A stretch of DNA of 64,000 nucleotides from Sodalis praecaptivus (lineage in GTDB: Bacteria > Pseudomonadota > Gammaproteobacteria > Enterobacterales > Enterobacteriaceae): contig NZ_CP006570.1 in NCBI RefSeq assembly GCF_000517425.1, positions 372,001-436,000 on the forward strand, given 5' to 3'. The translations under genes and the position numbers were made by a program. A model generated the notes under the pieces. It did no database searches and was not told the origin of the DNA. It was given only the letters and a program-made list of their open reading frames with translations. Position 1 is the stretch's first letter. Each line of letters starts with the position of its first letter. This document shows, one piece after another, positions 17,654-26,134 of the stretch.

Positions 17654-19518
17654 TGATACCGCACACAATCGATCCCGCCCGGGTCGACATCACCCCCGCC
17701 GCGCTGGTGGAGCGACTCCGCCAGGCCGAATGTCAACTGGGCGGCGATGGTTATCTCTGCGCCTGCGCGCTCTATCAGATTTGGTGCGATTTGAGCCTGC
17801 TGGCGGAGGCTAGCCATCAACCGTTGGCGTTACGGCGACAAATCCGCTGCGCGATGAACCATGCCCAGCTTAATGTCATGTCTATCGCCTGCGGTCACAA
17901 TGCGTCCAGCACTCCGGCCAGCTATCCATCGCTTACCCTGACGCTGCAAGGCCAAATGGCCCCGTGGCTGGAACTGCTGACGCGCATACTGTCTACCCCC
18001 TTGCCGGAATGCTATGGCTATGACCTGGGGGATACCGAAGTGTGCATGGCCGATGCCGGCCGCTTCGCCCGTGAGCAGGCTGACGGGCATCCCCTGGTGA
18101 TTGTGGGCATCCGCAGCGGCGGCAGTATCGTCGCCCCGCGCTGGGTCGCCGGCGTGGCGAAAACAACCCAATCGACGCCACCCTGGCTTACGGTGCGGCC
18201 GCTTCGACAACAGGATACGTCGTGCCGCTATCATCCCGCGGAGCTGGCGACGCTGCTGCGTCTTTGCGACGCCTTGCCGGACCGCCCCAATCTGCTGATT
18301 GTCGACGATAAGCCCGATACCGGCCGTACCGTCTCGGCACTGGTGAGCGTGCTGGCGGATAAGGTCAACGGCCTGTGGTTCGCCAGTATCGGCCATGTCA
18401 GCAAAATAGCCGCGCCGGAGGTCTGGACGACCCAATTTTCACACTCGCCGCTTGTTGCCCGTGAACGGCGTCCCCTTTGGCAATTGCTGCTAGCGCAGGA
18501 TCATGCCGCTTTCCTGGCCACGCTCGCCGCCGCACTGCCTGAAACCGCCTCTGTCGGCGCCGGGGCCCGCGTCGTTATCCACTGCCCGGCGCTGGAAAAG
18601 CGATATGGGACAGGGGAGGCCTGGCTGCCCTGGAATGCTCCCGCCATGGCGCGCTCGCGCTTAAGGCGCATTAATCCCAGGAAAACGCCGCTGCTGATAA
18701 CGGACCCCTCGGGCAATCCTCTGATGCATCTGCGCTTCATTGGCGAAAACGCCTATGGTTTGGCGGAGTTCGGGCGGCTTAAACAGGTCTGCGCCGCCTC
18801 CGCCCAGGCCGCATTTATGGACGGTTACCATATTACGCAGCATCTCCACGGCCTCCGGCCGTTACGCGCCCTACTCGCGCACGCCAACGGGTCCGAACGT
18901 CGCCGCTGGCTGTTGCAAAGCCGGCACAGCATCGAGAACATCAGCCACCCGCCGCTGGCGCGGGTCGCCGGGCAGCGTTCGCGCGTACCCATAGGCGAAA
19001 TGTTAAACCGCCTATGGCAACGCCTGCAAACGCGCATGGGTCAGGAACCGGCGCCGGCTTTGCCCTCCTGGCTGTGCTCACTTACGATCCCGCCCTTTGG
19101 CGGCAGCCTGCGGCCTATCCGATCTTCCCTGCGTTATGCCTGGGGCGAATGGCATTGGCAAGGGGATGCCGAAGCAGGCCTCCATCGCTTCCATCAGAAC
19201 GCCAACTGGGGAGACGTGAGCTGGCCCGAGCTGGAAATCGCCGCATTCCTGCTGGTCCATCACCTGCCCTTCGAGACGCTACACCTGATGGATGACGATA
19301 AGCACTATGCGCCGCCGACGGTAGATATTGTCGCCGCCTCACTCCCGGCGGCGGCCTGCGTCATTCTTAGCGGTATCAATCGGGAAGTGCGCCAGTTTAG
19401 CGCTCGAGGCAAAGCGCGCCTGCGCGAAGATCTTTCGCTCTTGGCGCAGCAGTTGATCCGGTACCGGGAGAACATCCTTGCCGGGACGCGGCCGGGCGCG
19501 CCGGCCAAGCAGGCTTAG
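17650..19518 (+). CDS. Phosphoribosyltransferase-domain protein (622 aa)
   Basis: The PRPP-binding loop is clear: LLIVDDKPDTGRTVSAL, with VDD at 218-220 and TGRT at 224-227. An upstream IVGIRSGGSIVAP (about 154-166) forms the PPi loop of type I phosphoribosyltransferases. The 390-residue C-terminal part is unrecognised; it contains aromatic/His clusters such as YAWGEWHW and HLMDDDKHYAPP. The start overlaps the PPDK-like gene by four bases, so the two are probably made in a fixed ratio. In the cluster the natural role is to transfer phosphoribose from PRPP to an aminocyclitol hydroxyl. A nucleoside-like product, as proposed for PRTase genes of Ter-linked clusters, is the alternative. Confidence 0.75.
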   Translation: MMIPHTIDPARVDITPAALVERLRQAECQLGGDGYLCACALYQIWCDLSLLAEASHQPLALRRQIRCAMNHAQLNVMSIACGHNASSTPASYPSLTLTLQGQMAPWLELLTRILSTPLPECYGYDLGDTEVCMADAGRFAREQADGHPLVIVGIRSGGSIVAPRWVAGVAKTTQSTPPWLTVRPLRQQDTSCRYHPAELATLLRLCDALPDRPNLLIVDDKPDTGRTVSALVSVLADKVNGLWFASIGHVSKIAAPEVWTTQFSHSPLVARERRPLWQLLLAQDHAAFLATLAAALPETASVGAGARVVIHCPALEKRYGTGEAWLPWNAPAMARSRLRRINPRKTPLLITDPSGNPLMHLRFIGENAYGLAEFGRLKQVCAASAQAAFMDGYHITQHLHGLRPLRALLAHANGSERRRWLLQSRHSIENISHPPLARVAGQRSRVPIGEMLNRLWQRLQTRMGQEPAPALPSWLCSLTIPPFGGSLRPIRSSLRYAWGEWHWQGDAEAGLHRFHQNANWGDVSWPELEIAAFLLVHHLPFETLHLMDDDKHYAPPTVDIVAASLPAAACVILSGINREVRQFSARGKARLREDLSLLAQQLIRYRENILAGTRPGAPAKQA

Positions 19519-19557
19519 CCGCGATCGACAGCGGCACATACCCAAAGGAGCGGCCCT

Positions 19558-20328
19558 ATGATTTCGACCCTTGACGCCCGGACATTCATCGATAATTGGG
19601 AGGGTAAGCGCATTACGTTGATTGCCCCTCACCCTGACGATGCGGCTTTTTCACTGGCGGGGATCATCGCCCTACTCGCGCCCCATTGCGCATTCACGCT
19701 GGTGACGGTTTTTACCCGCAGCGCGTGGGCCGTACCCGACTTGCTGCGCCAGGCGGGGCCCGAGGCCATTCATGAGGTGCGTATGGAGGAAGAACGGGCC
19801 TTTTGCCAGCGCTTTACCCTGGACTTTAGCCCGTGTGATTTTCCCGACGCCAGCCTGTGTGGTTATGACGCGGTAAGCGAGCGCCAGGAGCTGCGCGACG
19901 ATGACACGCGTGCCGAAAATGTTACCCAGACGCTGCGGCTCAGGTTAGCAACCACCCTACCCGATATCGTTATCGCGCCGGCGGCCGTTGGCGGCCACGT
20001 CGATCATCACATCGTCCATCGCAGCCTAAGTCGGATACCGGGGACGTGGCGACGCGTTTTTTATGAAGATCTGCCTTACGCCGGCGAATTTTCGCCTGCG
20101 GCGCTGGAAACGGCGCTGCGCGCCCGCGGGATGGACATCGTTGCAACGGTCGATATTGATGCCGCCGTAAGGGAAAAATATTGCGCCATGACCTGCTACA
20201 CCAGCCAACTCGAACCGGCAACCGTTGAGACGATTATTCACTACTCCCAACAATTGGCGAGACGCCAAAGGGGCGCCGACGAGTCTGTTTGCCACGCCGA
20301 ACGGTTATGGGAGCCAGCACGCCAATGA
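19558..20328 (+). CDS. PIG-L family N-deacetylase (BtrD-type role likely)
   Basis: This 256-residue zinc deacetylase of the LmbE/PIG-L family has the metal motif APHPDDAAFS (H25, D27, D28) near the N-terminus and the later HVDHHIVHRSL that supplies the third ligand. These enzymes remove acetyl groups from N-acetylglucosaminyl conjugates. In 2-deoxystreptamine antibiotics the matching step turns 2'-N-acetylparomamine into paromamine after the GT has transferred GlcNAc, which predicts the same sequence of steps here. GGAG lies before the ATG. The stop overlaps the start of the following small gene (ATGA). Confidence 0.85.
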   Translation: MISTLDARTFIDNWEGKRITLIAPHPDDAAFSLAGIIALLAPHCAFTLVTVFTRSAWAVPDLLRQAGPEAIHEVRMEEERAFCQRFTLDFSPCDFPDASLCGYDAVSERQELRDDDTRAENVTQTLRLRLATTLPDIVIAPAAVGGHVDHHIVHRSLSRIPGTWRRVFYEDLPYAGEFSPAALETALRARGMDIVATVDIDAAVREKYCAMTCYTSQLEPATVETIIHYSQQLARRQRGADESVCHAERLWEPARQ

Positions 20329-20600
20329 CGGCCGATTATATCCGCAAATTAATTTACAAAATTGCCTGCGATACCACCGGCGAAGCGGTGGAAATGATAA
20401 ACGCCAGCGGACGGTTAACGATCCCCGCCCGCGACGCCATCGAATTCATGGTACGGCTTGAGGCGCTGCTCGATTGCAGTTTGGGATGGACCCGTTATCA
20501 GCCGTTAACGATAAGCGTTGATGAATTGACGGACATTGTGCATCGCGCCTATCACGCGCGGGCATCGGCTGGAAAAGCCTTTTTTTCATATCATCCATAG
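20325..20600 (+). CDS. Small ACP-like protein without the carrier serine
   Basis: This 91-residue protein starts at an ATG overlapping the deacetylase stop (20325-20328). Its pattern resembles an acyl carrier protein: an N-terminal helix (YIRKLIYKIACD), a loop, then IPARDAIEFMVRLEALLDC, which aligns with the carrier helix LDSLDAIEF of ACPs, followed by a last helix (VDELTDIVHRAY). The phosphopantetheine serine position is alanine and the preceding Asp is Pro, so it should not be loaded. It may be a degenerate carrier or a structural partner of another cluster enzyme. The ACP relationship rests on pattern only. Confidence 0.5.
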   Translation: MTADYIRKLIYKIACDTTGEAVEMINASGRLTIPARDAIEFMVRLEALLDCSLGWTRYQPLTISVDELTDIVHRAYHARASAGKAFFSYHP

Positions 20601-20609
20601 GGGAAAAAG

Positions 20610-21839
20610 ATGAAGAGCAGCAACGATCGGCGTCCCGCCACATGCCAGGAAACCCGCCCCCGGCGCGCGGCTGGACAGGCGTTGTCCTTGGGGTATCCGC
20701 ACGAGCAGAGCCATTCCATGGCGAAAAACGAATTGCGTTTTGAGGAGATGGCCTATCCTTTTTGGCTGGGCAGCCATTGCGCGGGCGCTATCGCGGATCA
20801 TCTCGCCGGCATGGTGGCGTCCTCACTGCACGTCATTACCGACCATACCGTCAATGCGCTGCACGTCAAATCCTTCGTTCGGCAGCTGCACACGGACTGC
20901 CCTATCCGGGTTTGGTCCATCCCGGAGGGGGAAGAAAACAAAACCCTGACGACGCTCGAAACGCTGGCTAATCAATTACTCAGCGTTGGCGTCGATCGCA
21001 ACAGCGTCATTGTCGCAATGGGGGGCGGCGTGGTGGGCAATCTTGCAGGGTTGCTGGCCGCGTTATTATTTCGCGGCATCCGGCTGGTGCATATTCCCAC
21101 CACGCTGCTGGCGATGAGCGACTCCGTGGTTTCTCATAAACAGGCGGTCAATATGCCGCAGGGCAAGAATTTGCTGGGATGCTACTACATGCCCGAAGCG
21201 GTATTTGCCGACACCGCATTTCTGATGACCCTGCCCGCCAGGCATATCCGGTCGGGTTTATGCGAGATTATCAAAAACGTTCTGATCATTGAGGCGCAAG
21301 AGGCATCACCGCTAGCGCAGGCGCTCAATCCCGATGCGCAGTATCACGAGGACGCGTTGATTCGCATTGTGCGGTCCGGCGTTAGAGCAAAACAAAAAAT
21401 CATGATCCATGACAGACGGGAAAAGCGCCAGGCGCTGGCGTTTGAATACGGACATACCGTGGGGCACGCCATCGAACTCGCCTGCGCCGGGCGGCTAACG
21501 CATGGCGAATCGGTGGCGCTGGGTATGATTGTGGCGGCGGAGATTGCGTCCGCGCTTGGCGTACTGAGCCCCAAAGCCTATGACTGGCATTATCGTTTGT
21601 TGCGGCTCAACGGCGTCGACCTGCGGGCGCCCGCCGGCACTACCGCGGAAGCCGTGATGCAGATGCTGCTGTCTGATAACAAACGCGGTTATCTGCGAAC
21701 AGCGGCGAACGAAGTCCCGATGATATTACTGCAGGATATGGGCGTTCCTCTGCTGAATAATGAGGGTATCCCTTTAACGCCGGTGTCAGTGGATCTTATT
21801 GAGGCCCTGCTGCGAAAGCATCTTCTTCATCCTTGCTGA
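20610..21839 (+). CDS. 2-deoxy-scyllo-inosose synthase (BtrC-like)
   Basis: This 409-residue sugar-phosphate cyclase is predicted to convert glucose 6-phosphate to 2-deoxy-scyllo-inosose, the committed step to 2-deoxystreptamine. Predicted zinc ligands are E219 in CEIIKN, H282 in FEYGHTVGH and H298 in THGESV. The segments SDSVVSHKQAVN, GKNLLGCYYMPE and DNKRGY match BtrC; true 3-dehydroquinate synthases have VDSSVGGKTAVN and LNLGHT instead. The ATG at 20610 has AGGGG at good spacing; ATG 20718 would remove an extra N-terminal 36 residues not needed for the fold. It lies 9 bp after the ACP-like gene. An EEVS-type or other cyclase is a less likely reading. Confidence 0.9.
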   Translation: MKSSNDRRPATCQETRPRRAAGQALSLGYPHEQSHSMAKNELRFEEMAYPFWLGSHCAGAIADHLAGMVASSLHVITDHTVNALHVKSFVRQLHTDCPIRVWSIPEGEENKTLTTLETLANQLLSVGVDRNSVIVAMGGGVVGNLAGLLAALLFRGIRLVHIPTTLLAMSDSVVSHKQAVNMPQGKNLLGCYYMPEAVFADTAFLMTLPARHIRSGLCEIIKNVLIIEAQEASPLAQALNPDAQYHEDALIRIVRSGVRAKQKIMIHDRREKRQALAFEYGHTVGHAIELACAGRLTHGESVALGMIVAAEIASALGVLSPKAYDWHYRLLRLNGVDLRAPAGTTAEAVMQMLLSDNKRGYLRTAANEVPMILLQDMGVPLLNNEGIPLTPVSVDLIEALLRKHLLHPC

Positions 21840-22182
21840 TGAGGGCACGGCGCCGGCGAGACGTTGTCGCCACGCTAGCGCTATGACGCAGGATGCGTTA
21901 CGCAACAGCAACGGCCGTCGCCGGCGGCCAGGCTGTGTTAATGCCTTTCACCGGGCGCCTGTCCCGTAAAAGGAATGGACGGATTGTGGCACCCGCGGCT
22001 AGCGACTTAATAGCTCGATAGCTCAATAGCTCAATAGCTCAATAGCTCAATAGCTCAATAGCTCAATAGCTCAATAGCTCAATAGCTTAATAGCTTAATA
22101 GCTTAATAGCTTAATAGCTTAATAGCTTAATAGCTTAATAGCTTAATAGCTTAATAGCTTAATAGCTTAATAGGACGGTAAT
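21840..22182. other. Intergenic region holding an octamer array before the glycosyltransferase
   Basis: About 170 bp of GC-rich DNA without a gene or clear terminator follow the synthase, then the 20-copy 8-bp repeat. The last partial repeat (AATAGG) merges into the ribosome binding site AGGACGG of the glycosyltransferase, so repeat number sets the distance from any upstream promoter to that gene. Confidence 0.8.
22009..22168. repeat. Twenty tandem copies of an 8-bp repeat (AATAGCTC/AATAGCTT)
   Basis: The array is 160 bp long. Units 1-9 are AATAGCTC (unit 2 is GATAGCTC) and units 10-20 are AATAGCTT, without any interruption. Each unit contains the palindrome AGCT. The sharp switch of one base between the two blocks points to expansion by slippage from two founder units. 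It ends 14 bp before the glycosyltransferase ATG. Confidence 0.97.
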
Positions 22183-23412
22183 ATGCATTTATTACGGTTA
22201 ACGCCTTTTTTTCACCATCCCGATGTCAAGACCTGGCCCGCCCACTACGACGCCCTTGGAGGGATGCAGATACAAATCTGGCGGCAGGCCATGTGGCTGG
22301 CCCAGCAGGGGATCCGGCAGCATGTCATGACTATAGGCTTTCCCGGCTTACCGAAAAACCGCAAATTACACGCCAATTTGAGCGTTGAGCGCACCTACTT
22401 TTCGTTGCCTGAATGGCGCTCGGAATTGACGGGGCTGAAAGGGCTAACGCAATCCTGGGCGTTAGCGATTTTATTACGCGTACGCCGTAAGGCGCGGCAA
22501 ACGCCCTTTGATTTGGTCCATATTCATCTGGATGGACAAATTCCGGCGTTACTCGTGGCATGCCTGGTGCCCAAACTGCTCTCATGTCCCATGATATTGA
22601 CGCTCCACTGCTCGCGTCTGGCCATTTACCGGCCGATGTCGCGCCTGGACCGTCTCATGCACCGGTTTGCCCGTTATCTGGAGACGAAAGCCGTTCATGC
22701 CGCCGATACAGCTATCACGCTCACGGAACAAACCGCGGCCAAAATCCGTCCTTATGCGCGGCGGGTAGAAATCCTGCCTGACGTCGTCGATACACGCCAT
22801 TTCCAGCACCCGGGGGCGGCGGCGGTGCGGGTATTTCGTACGCGCTACGGATTAACACACCGCACTTTGGGATTCATCGGGCGGATCGCCCATGAAAAAG
22901 GCTGGTCGCATTTTGTCATTATGGCCGATCGTTTGCGCCATCTGGGACTGCAATTTCTGGTGGTGGGCGACGGCCCTCAGCGGCACCGGCTCGAGGCCGA
23001 GGTCGCCCACTATGGGCTGCAAGCGCAGTTTGTAATCACCGGATTTATTCCCAATGACCAGGTAGCGACCGCCATCGCCGCCTGCCGGGTCATCGTCATG
23101 CCCTCCGAGCATGAAGAATTCGGCGGCGTGTCGATCGAGGCCGCCGCTGTCGGTACCCCAGTCGCCGCCTATGCCGTCGGCGGCATCAAGGAGATTCTTG
23201 GAAAAATTTCCCCCCAGTTGCTCGCACCGCCGGGTGATATCGACCAATTGGTGGATCGCGTTTGCCGCGCCCTGACGCCCTCTTCCGCCGAGGAAAAGCG
23301 AAGCGGAAAATCTTCGCCGGCGGCGTTATTTTCCCCGGAAGTGGTGCTGCCGCGGTTGCAATCCCTTTATCAGGAGTTTACCCATCGACCGATCGTGAAA
23401 CCGTCAAAATAA
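22183..23412 (+). CDS. GT4-family glycosyltransferase
   Basis: This 409-residue GT-B enzyme is retaining by family. The N-terminal half begins HLLRLTPFFHHPDV and contains YDALGGMQIQIWRQAMWL; the C-terminal nucleotide-sugar half has IGRIAHEKGW, VVGDGPQRHRL and the diagnostic EHEEFGGVSIEAAAVGTPVAAYAVGGI-type site, in which the two glutamates bind the donor. In the pathway it should add GlcNAc or a similar sugar to 2-deoxystreptamine (BtrM/KanF/NeoM role), with the PIG-L enzyme acting next. It starts just after the octamer array and ends 11 bp before the BtrN-like gene. Confidence 0.88.
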   Translation: MHLLRLTPFFHHPDVKTWPAHYDALGGMQIQIWRQAMWLAQQGIRQHVMTIGFPGLPKNRKLHANLSVERTYFSLPEWRSELTGLKGLTQSWALAILLRVRRKARQTPFDLVHIHLDGQIPALLVACLVPKLLSCPMILTLHCSRLAIYRPMSRLDRLMHRFARYLETKAVHAADTAITLTEQTAAKIRPYARRVEILPDVVDTRHFQHPGAAAVRVFRTRYGLTHRTLGFIGRIAHEKGWSHFVIMADRLRHLGLQFLVVGDGPQRHRLEAEVAHYGLQAQFVITGFIPNDQVATAIAACRVIVMPSEHEEFGGVSIEAAAVGTPVAAYAVGGIKEILGKISPQLLAPPGDIDQLVDRVCRALTPSSAEEKRSGKSSPAALFSPEVVLPRLQSLYQEFTHRPIVKPSK

Positions 23413-23423
23413 GGAACAGGCAA

Positions 23424-24131
23424 ATGTTCACAATGGTGGAAATAGAAATCAACTCCCGCTGCAATCGACGCTGCACCTACTGTCCCAATGTTGTTGCGCC
23501 GCGTGATGCGCCAAAAGTCATGAAGCCGGCACAGTTCGACAGCATTCTCGACCGCCTGGAGGAATGCCATTTCAACGGACGGCTGTCATACCATTTCTAC
23601 AATGAACCGCTGCTGCACCCCCGCCTGCCGCAATTCGTCGCCCGCGTGACCGAGCGGCTGCCGGCGGTACGTCAGATCCTGTATAGCAACGGTGATTATC
23701 TGACCGACGAGAAATACCGTCTACTGTATGACAACGGCATCAAGCATTTTATCATCACCCAACACGACGGCCAGCCGGGCGAGGCCAAACCGGCTTTAAC
23801 TTGGTTAATCCCCGATCAGCTGCAACTCACCAACCGGGCAGGCAATGTCGCCGCCGGTCCCGAGATCGGCACTCATCATCCCTGTTATGCGCCGTCGGAC
23901 ATGCTGATCATCACCATTACGGGCAATGTGGTGCTGTGCTATGAAGATAACCGTGAAGAAGTGGTGTTTGGCAATGTGTTCACCACGCCGATAATGGCTA
24001 TTTGGGACGCGCCCGCTTTTCGTGAAGCGCGAGAAGCGCTGGCGTGCGGCAACCGTAACGCCACCCCCATTTGCCGCCGTTGTAATAATATGGCGCATCT
24101 GCAAAGCGAGGCGTTTGATTATGTGCTTTGA
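23424..24131 (+). CDS. Radical SAM 2-deoxy-scyllo-inosamine dehydrogenase (BtrN-like)
   Basis: This 235-residue radical SAM enzyme has C13, C17 and C20 in CNRRCTYC for the SAM cluster. Auxiliary-cluster cysteines C154, C172, C217 and C220 reproduce the 18, 45 and 3 residue steps that I recall for BtrN (169, 187, 232, 235). Other matches are SYHFYNEPLL, LYSNGDYLT, FIITQHDG and the very end FDYVL. BtrN oxidises the C3 hydroxyl of 2-deoxy-scyllo-inosamine to the ketone so that the second amino group can be added. AAGGA precedes the ATG at 23424; the same frame is open further upstream, inside the glycosyltransferase gene, but no upstream start is needed. Confidence 0.92.
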   Translation: MFTMVEIEINSRCNRRCTYCPNVVAPRDAPKVMKPAQFDSILDRLEECHFNGRLSYHFYNEPLLHPRLPQFVARVTERLPAVRQILYSNGDYLTDEKYRLLYDNGIKHFIITQHDGQPGEAKPALTWLIPDQLQLTNRAGNVAAGPEIGTHHPCYAPSDMLIITITGNVVLCYEDNREEVVFGNVFTTPIMAIWDAPAFREAREALACGNRNATPICRRCNNMAHLQSEAFDYVL

Positions 24132-24347
24132 CGCATCCGCGGTTTGGCACCGGTGCCCCCCACGGTGCTTGTGTGGTCCCCACACTCCCCCCTCGGCTTT
24201 CTGTACAGAGTGCAACGGCCAACAGGGGGGGAATGGCGTTATCCGCGGGTCCCTAAACTCTAGCATGGCGCCAGCGTATGCCGACTGCGGCGAACGTCCT
24301 GGAGCAATCCTTAGCCGTGATTACCCCCCGATAACGGCGGGCCGGCC

Positions 24348-25364
24348 ATGATTGAAGCGGATAATCTGTGCAAAATTTATCATGTCCATCAACGCGGCAG
24401 CAGCTTTGGCGCCGCGCTGAGCGCGCTGTGGCGGCGAAAGTATCAAACGGTGACGGCCCTAAACCACGTCAATCTCCACATCGCCAACGGCGAACGCGTG
24501 GGCATACTCGGTCCCAACGGGGCGGGTAAAACGACCCTTGTTAAGCTGCTGAGCGGATTATTGCATCCCAGCGGTGGCCGGTTAACGGTCGAAGGTTACA
24601 TGCCTTACCGCCGTGAAACCGCGTTTTTACACAGCATGGGGTTGGTCATGGGGAATAAGGGGCAGCTTATCTGGGATCTGCCCCCCGCCGATACGTTAGA
24701 CATGCTGCGGGTGCTGTTTAAGATCCCCGAGGCAACTTACCGGCGTACCTTGGGTGAATTGAGCGATCTGTTGCAGCTGCATCCGGTACTGAACAAACCA
24801 ACCCGGCAACTCTCGTTGGGAGAACGGATGCGCTGCGAGGTCGCGGCATCGCTGATACATCTTCCCCGCGTGCTATTGCTTGACGAGCCGACCCTGGGTT
24901 TGGATGTTGCCATGCAAGCCGCGCTGCGCCAGTTCATTTTGGAATACAATCGTCGTCATAATGCAATGATTTTGCTGACGTCACATTATGTGGAAGACAT
25001 ACGCGCCATTTGCCCACGCATCGTGATTGTGGACAACGGGACCATCGCTTATGACGGCGATTTACGCACGTTTGCCGCCAGGCAAGGTCATGAAAAAATT
25101 GTCTCGTTTGTCAGTCAGGGGCCGCTGACGCCCCCTGATTTTATGCGCCCGTCACCCGCGCCGCTCGGCCAGCGGGGGGAGCGGGTCAGCCTCAGGATCC
25201 ATCGCGATCGGCTGCCGGAGTGTATTCATTTCCTGGTGGAGAAGCAGTTGGCGCATGATCTGACAATTGAAGATCCCCCGCTGGAGGAAATCCTGCGCCG
25301 AATGTTCGGCGCCTCGGTGCCGCCACGCCCCCCCTTGCCGGCCACGGAGGGCAAAACCGAATGA
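24348..25364 (+). CDS. ABC exporter ATPase (ABC-2 type, drug/metabolite efflux)
   Basis: This 338-residue ATPase shows Walker A GPNGAGKTT, signature LSLGERMRCEVAASL, Walker B VLLLDEPTLGLD and the H-loop LLTSHYVED. The long C-terminal part after IAYDGDL (about 110 residues) is typical for the ATPases that pair with two permeases of the ABC2_membrane_6 type. It follows the BtrN-like gene after 216 bp that contain no supported gene. It overlaps the first permease by four bases. The likely job is export of the cluster product, which could also provide self-protection. Confidence 0.9.
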   Translation: MIEADNLCKIYHVHQRGSSFGAALSALWRRKYQTVTALNHVNLHIANGERVGILGPNGAGKTTLVKLLSGLLHPSGGRLTVEGYMPYRRETAFLHSMGLVMGNKGQLIWDLPPADTLDMLRVLFKIPEATYRRTLGELSDLLQLHPVLNKPTRQLSLGERMRCEVAASLIHLPRVLLLDEPTLGLDVAMQAALRQFILEYNRRHNAMILLTSHYVEDIRAICPRIVIVDNGTIAYDGDLRTFAARQGHEKIVSFVSQGPLTPPDFMRPSPAPLGQRGERVSLRIHRDRLPECIHFLVEKQLAHDLTIEDPPLEEILRRMFGASVPPRPPLPATEGKTE

Positions 25365-26134
25365 TATTCGCCCTGATCAAAATCCGGCTGTTACAAACCT
25401 TCGCCTTTCGGGCAGAGTTTCTACTCTGGCTGCTCACCCTTACCTTGCCCTTGATCATGTTATTTTTTTGGCAAGCGGTCGCCCAAGGCGGCACGTTTCA
25501 TGGCTACACGCGCGAAGATTTCAATCTTTATTATCTCGCCGTGCTGGTCACCACCATCTTGACCAGCTGCAACAGCGTGTGGGAAATGAATGAAAACATC
25601 CGCCTTGGCGATCTCTCTTTTTGGCTGATGCGGCCCGTGCACCCCTTCATCAATTACGGCGCGATCACGCTGGCCGAATTGGGCCTAAGCCTTATCGTCG
25701 CGTTACCGCTGTTAGTGCTGGCGTTTACCCTTCCGACGACGCGCAATCCGTTTAGTTGGCAGCAATCGCTTATGCTGCTGTGCGCCTTCACCGGCGGTCT
25801 ATTGCTCAATCAGGCCATTCATTTGTTGATAGGCTGCCTGACCTTTTGGATGGAGCGTTCGCTGGTTGTCCACAAAGTCTATGCCGCCGCCAGTAGCGTA
25901 TTATCCGGCTTCATGTTTCCGCTGACGTTCTTGCCGGATTGGGCTGGTCGTGTCGCCCGCTGGCTGCCGTTCCGATTCGTGATTTCCTTGCCGGTTGAGA
26001 TATTTACCGGGAAACATTCCCCCCTAGCCGCCGCCTTTTGGTTGACGGTGCAGGCGATCATGGTCGCGGCGCTCTATATCGCCGCGATGGGCGTCTGGCG
26101 GTTGGGCATCCGCCGGTATACGGCGTTCGGCTAA
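25361..26134 (+). CDS. ABC-2 type permease, first subunit
   Basis: This 257-residue membrane protein has about six membrane segments (LLTLTLPLIMLFFWQAV near the start, LIVALPLLVLAF, then four more). The cytoplasmic segment WEMNENIRLGDLSFWLMRPVHPF is characteristic of the ABC2_membrane_6 family, whose members always come as a pair with one ATPase. The start overlaps the ATPase stop (ATGA), and the stop shares one base with the start of the second permease (TAATG). Confidence 0.88.
   Translation: MIFALIKIRLLQTFAFRAEFLLWLLTLTLPLIMLFFWQAVAQGGTFHGYTREDFNLYYLAVLVTTILTSCNSVWEMNENIRLGDLSFWLMRPVHPFINYGAITLAELGLSLIVALPLLVLAFTLPTTRNPFSWQQSLMLLCAFTGGLLLNQAIHLLIGCLTFWMERSLVVHKVYAAASSVLSGFMFPLTFLPDWAGRVARWLPFRFVISLPVEIFTGKHSPLAAAFWLTVQAIMVAALYIAAMGVWRLGIRRYTAFG

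Noticed and set aside
20610-21839. Ordinary 3-dehydroquinate synthase (aroB).
   Set aside because: The GGKTA and LNLGHT motifs of AroB are replaced by DOI-synthase-type sequence, and the gene lies among aminocyclitol genes.
22009-22168. CRISPR array or iteron origin.
   Set aside because: Units are 8 bp without spacers, and no cas or replication-initiator gene is near.
24022-24351. A 109-codon frame between the BtrN-like gene and the exporter.
   Set aside because: It starts inside the BtrN-like gene, lacks a ribosome site and has no family features.
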